A stretch of 45,484 nt of DNA from Deltaproteobacteria bacterium (GTDB lineage Bacteria; Desulfobacterota; Desulfomonilia; Desulfomonilales; Desulfomonilaceae), in the NCBI GenBank assembly GCA_021777225.1, contig JAJYDQ010000032.1:1-45484 (forward strand). Direction: 5' to 3'. The position numbers were made by a program, and so were the translations under genes. The notes under the pieces were generated by a model. The model did no database searches. It was given only the letters and a program-made list of their open reading frames with translations, and was not told the DNA's origin. This document shows, in pieces, positions 42,876 through 45,484 of this stretch (positions are counted from its first letter, which is position 1; every line of letters begins with the position of its first letter).

Positions 42876-42913
42876 TGGAGTACCCTTTCACTATGAAAAA
42901 TCCATTCTTCTAA

Positions 42914-42928
42914 ATGTTTTATAAACAT
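42914..42928 (-). promoter_or_regulatory. Palindrome upstream of the oxalate decarboxylase gene
   Basis: ATGTTT-TAT-AAACAT is a perfect inverted repeat (6-bp arms, 3-nt centre) 39-53 nt upstream of the start codon on the minus strand. The AT-rich centre could also be part of a -10 element, so an operator overlapping the promoter is plausible. The rest of the 218-nt gap to the penicillin-binding protein gene holds no gene. Confidence 0.35.
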
Positions 42929-43093
42929 ACAAGCACGACAGATCGCCCGTGTGAACAACACTTTGACATCCTAGATGCGCTGGCGCCAAAATGGATTCAA
43001 TTTTGAGTAGTTATTTCCAGATACTGTTTTTCTCTGAAGAGACCCATCATTTGCGAGTTGCCCCGGCAAAGCCTCGACCTTACCAGTCTTTGG

Positions 43094-45409
43094 TTACTCT
43101 ACATGAATTTTGATTGAAGCGGCGTCATTAAATGGCGTCAGAGCCATTACTGAATGCTGTCCATGACAGGGGGTCCAAAAGAATTCGTAAGGAGGGGGTG
43201 TTCTCTCCACTTCTTTCCCGTCAACGAGCCAAATTACATTTTCAACTACCATGCGCGGCAGGGCCCTGAATGGTATTCTAATAGACGAATCCGTCTCCAC
43301 GAACCGGTCACCGTCGTGAGGATTTATTATTTCTATAGCTGGCTTATCCCTTGTATAAGTATTTAGAGATCTAACAACACTCCTATCAAGAGTCAGTTGT
43401 TGAGATTCAGGATTTTTCACAGGTTCCTGAAGTCGAAATCTGCTCAATCCCTGTTCTTTTTCCCGTCTATATATCCATCTAGCATAGGCTGGACCTAAGT
43501 AGACATGTTGGTGTCTTGAGCCAGGCGCTATTGTGTTGTCTTCTCGTGGCAGACGATCCGGTACTGGGCGTGTATTCGATTTCATCAAATAAGTGCGGCT
43601 AGACCCACCTTCACCTGAGAACTTGTCTTGTAAATTAGATGGCGCCCCTGAATAAACTATATTCAGGATTTCTTTTATTATCGGGCCACAAGATGAAGCG
43701 CCTAATGCATCCCCCGTCGAGGCGCCATTAAAGTTCCCTGCCCAGATCCCAACAACATGTTTCGATGTATAGGCTACAGCCCAGGCATCCCGATAGTTGC
43801 TACTGGTACCTGTTTTAAGGGCTACGGGAAATCCAAAATCAAAATATATTGGGTTCCCAAATGTTAGAATTCTGGCAAGAGGATCTGCTAAAATGTCTGT
43901 AATTTGAGAAGTCACTGATTCTGAGAAAATTCGCTCGGAGTGGCCGTGTTGACATGGCTTCATTCTCAGCGACTGAAACATCCCTCCACCAGCCAAACAC
44001 GCGTAGGCCTGGACCAAGTCATAAAGACGAACCTCAATAGCGCCTATAGAAAGGCCCAGTCCATAGTTTTCAACTGGTCCATGCGCTATTTCCGAAATTA
44101 ATCCAAGACGACGCAGGACTGAATAAAAGTCATCGACTTTAACTTGTTGAATCATTTTTATGGCAGGCAAATTTAGGGAGTTTCCCAAAGCTGACCGTAA
44201 GCTTACAGGACCGTAAGAAGTCCTGTTTGCGTTTAACGGCATATAATCACCGTTAGCGCCCTTGTAATTTCTTAAAGTATCAGGGATTTCTGAAGAATCT
44301 GAATATCCTTTCGATAGAGCGAGAGCGTACAAAAAAGGCTTGAGGGTAGAACCAGCCGATCGATAGGAAATTGCTCCACTGTTGTAACCCAGGTTTTCCT
44401 CTGTATAGTTCAGGGAACCAATCATGGCGAGAATTTCTCTGCCCCCAGTCCCAACAACTACTACCGCACACTGAGAAATACCGAGGCGCCGTAGCCTGGC
44501 GGCATGAGACTTGAGGACTTTCTCGATCGAGCGTTGAAGATCAAGGTCAAGGGTTGTTCGTATTTCAGGAGAAACCTCTGACCTGTCAATCAAAGTATAA
44601 TCCACGAAATGGGCCGCTTCATGTGGAAACTTACGATGGTAAAAGGAAACCATGCATTTCGTGTCCGCATCTTTAATGAAACCAGACGAAAATCTGGTGG
44701 ATTCGGCCATTTTGCGAACCAGCTTATCGGCATTAGCGAGCAGGGCTTTTCTCCCCGCTGGACGATTAGGATCCAACCTGGTTGGGGCCCTTGGAATAAT
44801 AGCCAAACAGGCGATTTCACAAACACCGATTAAGCTTAGGTCCTTGCGAAAATAGATTAGAGACGCGATGCCCACTCCCCGTAGCTGTCCCCCCATGGGA
44901 ACAAGATTGAGATATAGCTCAAGGATCTCTCTTTTCGAGAGTTGATACTCGAGCTTCAGGCTTTCCAAAAATTCGATTGATTTGGAATAATATGTTCGGG
45001 GCCTTGGGTTTAATAATCTGACGACCTGTTGCGAAATTGTCGAAGCGCCAGAGATTTTTCTTCCAGTCTTCAAATTTGTGTAAATTGCACGACCAATAGC
45101 TAAAGGATCAAATCCGAGGTGATAAAAAAAATTATGATCTTCAGCCGTTATGACTGCATGAATCAAAATGTTCGGCACATCCTGGATGTTTTTCCAAACA
45201 TTAAAAAACCCTCTTTCATCTGGAAGATATCGCAAAATGCGGCCATTTCGATCAGTGACGAATCTTGCGGGCTTATTTTTCTCCTGAATCAACTCTTCTT
45301 TAAAGTTTGGCGCCTCAAAAGCGACGAAAATCGTCAAAATTGTTCCAAGGATTAATATGACAAATCCGGAAATGAGAATCAGCTTTTTAATAGTAAAATA
45401 AAGAAACAT
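43094..45409 (-). CDS. pbpC: Penicillin-binding protein 1C (bifunctional transglycosylase/transpeptidase)
   Basis: The 771-residue protein matches PBP1C in length and plan: an N-terminal membrane anchor (about 8-32); the GT51 glycosyltransferase (TAEDHNFFYHLGFDPLAI, GASTISQQVVRLL); a penicillin-binding transpeptidase with SAGSTLKPF (SxxK), the SLN segment in GNSLNLP and KTGTS; and a C-terminal BiPBP_C domain (about 690-771, VIWLVDGKEVERTPPPYEF). It polymerises and cross-links peptidoglycan at the outer face of the inner membrane. pbpC often follows an alpha-2-macroglobulin gene; only 75 nt of upstream sequence is in the window. The ribosome site before the ATG is weak. Confidence 0.93.
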   Translation of the reverse strand: MFLYFTIKKLILISGFVILILGTILTIFVAFEAPNFKEELIQEKNKPARFVTDRNGRILRYLPDERGFFNVWKNIQDVPNILIHAVITAEDHNFFYHLGFDPLAIGRAIYTNLKTGRKISGASTISQQVVRLLNPRPRTYYSKSIEFLESLKLEYQLSKREILELYLNLVPMGGQLRGVGIASLIYFRKDLSLIGVCEIACLAIIPRAPTRLDPNRPAGRKALLANADKLVRKMAESTRFSSGFIKDADTKCMVSFYHRKFPHEAAHFVDYTLIDRSEVSPEIRTTLDLDLQRSIEKVLKSHAARLRRLGISQCAVVVVGTGGREILAMIGSLNYTEENLGYNSGAISYRSAGSTLKPFLYALALSKGYSDSSEIPDTLRNYKGANGDYMPLNANRTSYGPVSLRSALGNSLNLPAIKMIQQVKVDDFYSVLRRLGLISEIAHGPVENYGLGLSIGAIEVRLYDLVQAYACLAGGGMFQSLRMKPCQHGHSERIFSESVTSQITDILADPLARILTFGNPIYFDFGFPVALKTGTSSNYRDAWAVAYTSKHVVGIWAGNFNGASTGDALGASSCGPIIKEILNIVYSGAPSNLQDKFSGEGGSSRTYLMKSNTRPVPDRLPREDNTIAPGSRHQHVYLGPAYARWIYRREKEQGLSRFRLQEPVKNPESQQLTLDRSVVRSLNTYTRDKPAIEIINPHDGDRFVETDSSIRIPFRALPRMVVENVIWLVDGKEVERTPPPYEFFWTPCHGQHSVMALTPFNDAASIKIHVE

Positions 45410-45484
45410 AGCTACTGGTCGGCGACCGACATATTAAGCCAAATTAGATCAATTATTGCATCGACTTATTCACAGGAATTGTCA
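45410..45484. other. Upstream edge of the window
   Basis: These 75 nt upstream of pbpC contain stop codons in all minus-strand frames, including a TAA near 45452 that could end a preceding co-directional gene. Too little is present to name one. Confidence 0.3.

Overview
The window is chromosomal DNA with ordinary bacterial gene density and roughly half GC. It most resembles an anaerobic deltaproteobacterium (Desulfobacterota, for example a Syntrophobacterales- or Desulfomonile-like sulfate reducer or syntroph). The basis is inference from gene content: a 2-hydroxyacyl-CoA dehydratase / double-cubane family protein, multi-PAS hybrid histidine kinases, an NtrC-type sigma-54 activator, a TauE/SafE exporter with its TIGR02186 partner, a PEP-synthase-like protein with several universal stress proteins, and a Liv-type ABC transporter beside an acyl-CoA ligase. 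No rRNA, tRNA, CRISPR array, transposase or phage gene was seen.

Layout. (1) 88-4935: a reductase-activase family gene, a soluble multi-PAS kinase whose receiver domain is cut by one in-frame TAA, and the wreck of a second related kinase. (2) 4936-12547, minus strand: an APC permease, a DedA protein, TatA, a 37-residue membrane peptide, an MgtE-like cytosolic sensor (PRC, MgtE-N, CBS) with no channel domain, an Nramp-family transporter with a magnesium-type binding site, a possible 66-residue protein and a CDF exporter. This is a metal-homeostasis block. (3) 12960-17188: a 1251-residue Cache/PAS hybrid kinase and a small membrane protein, closed by a strong terminator. (4) 17437-30120, plus strand: a sensor kinase and a sigma-54 activator, then two activator-site-like repeats and a near-perfect -24/-12 promoter. 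These lead a long run of one-direction genes: Usp, TauE/SafE, TIGR02186, PEP-synthase-like protein, single-domain receiver, three more Usp proteins and a DNA methyltransferase. This is the most interesting system here. (5) 30168-36675: a complete branched-chain-type ABC importer (binding protein, two permeases, two ATPases) and an AMP-forming acyl-CoA ligase, which together suggest uptake and CoA activation of an organic acid. (6) 36800-41341: a DMT permease, a Tat-exported FAH-family protein, a YggL-like protein and two Sec-exported alpha/beta hydrolases. (7) 41583-45409, minus strand: a tiny membrane or secreted peptide, an oxalate-decarboxylase-type bicupin and penicillin-binding protein 1C.

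How the parts may work together (inference). The kinase 17437-18876 would phosphorylate the NtrC-type regulator 18908-20245. That regulator would bind the paired CCATTTTGAAAC sites and open the sigma-54 promoter at 20465-20480, driving a stress or energy-status regulon. In the metal block, the Nramp-type importer, the channel-less MgtE sensor and the small membrane peptide have the spacing of one operon and suggest a regulated Mg2+ uptake unit. Start codons were moved from the longest open frame wherever a clear Shine-Dalgarno sequence or an internal promoter pointed to a later start; those choices are stated gene by gene.
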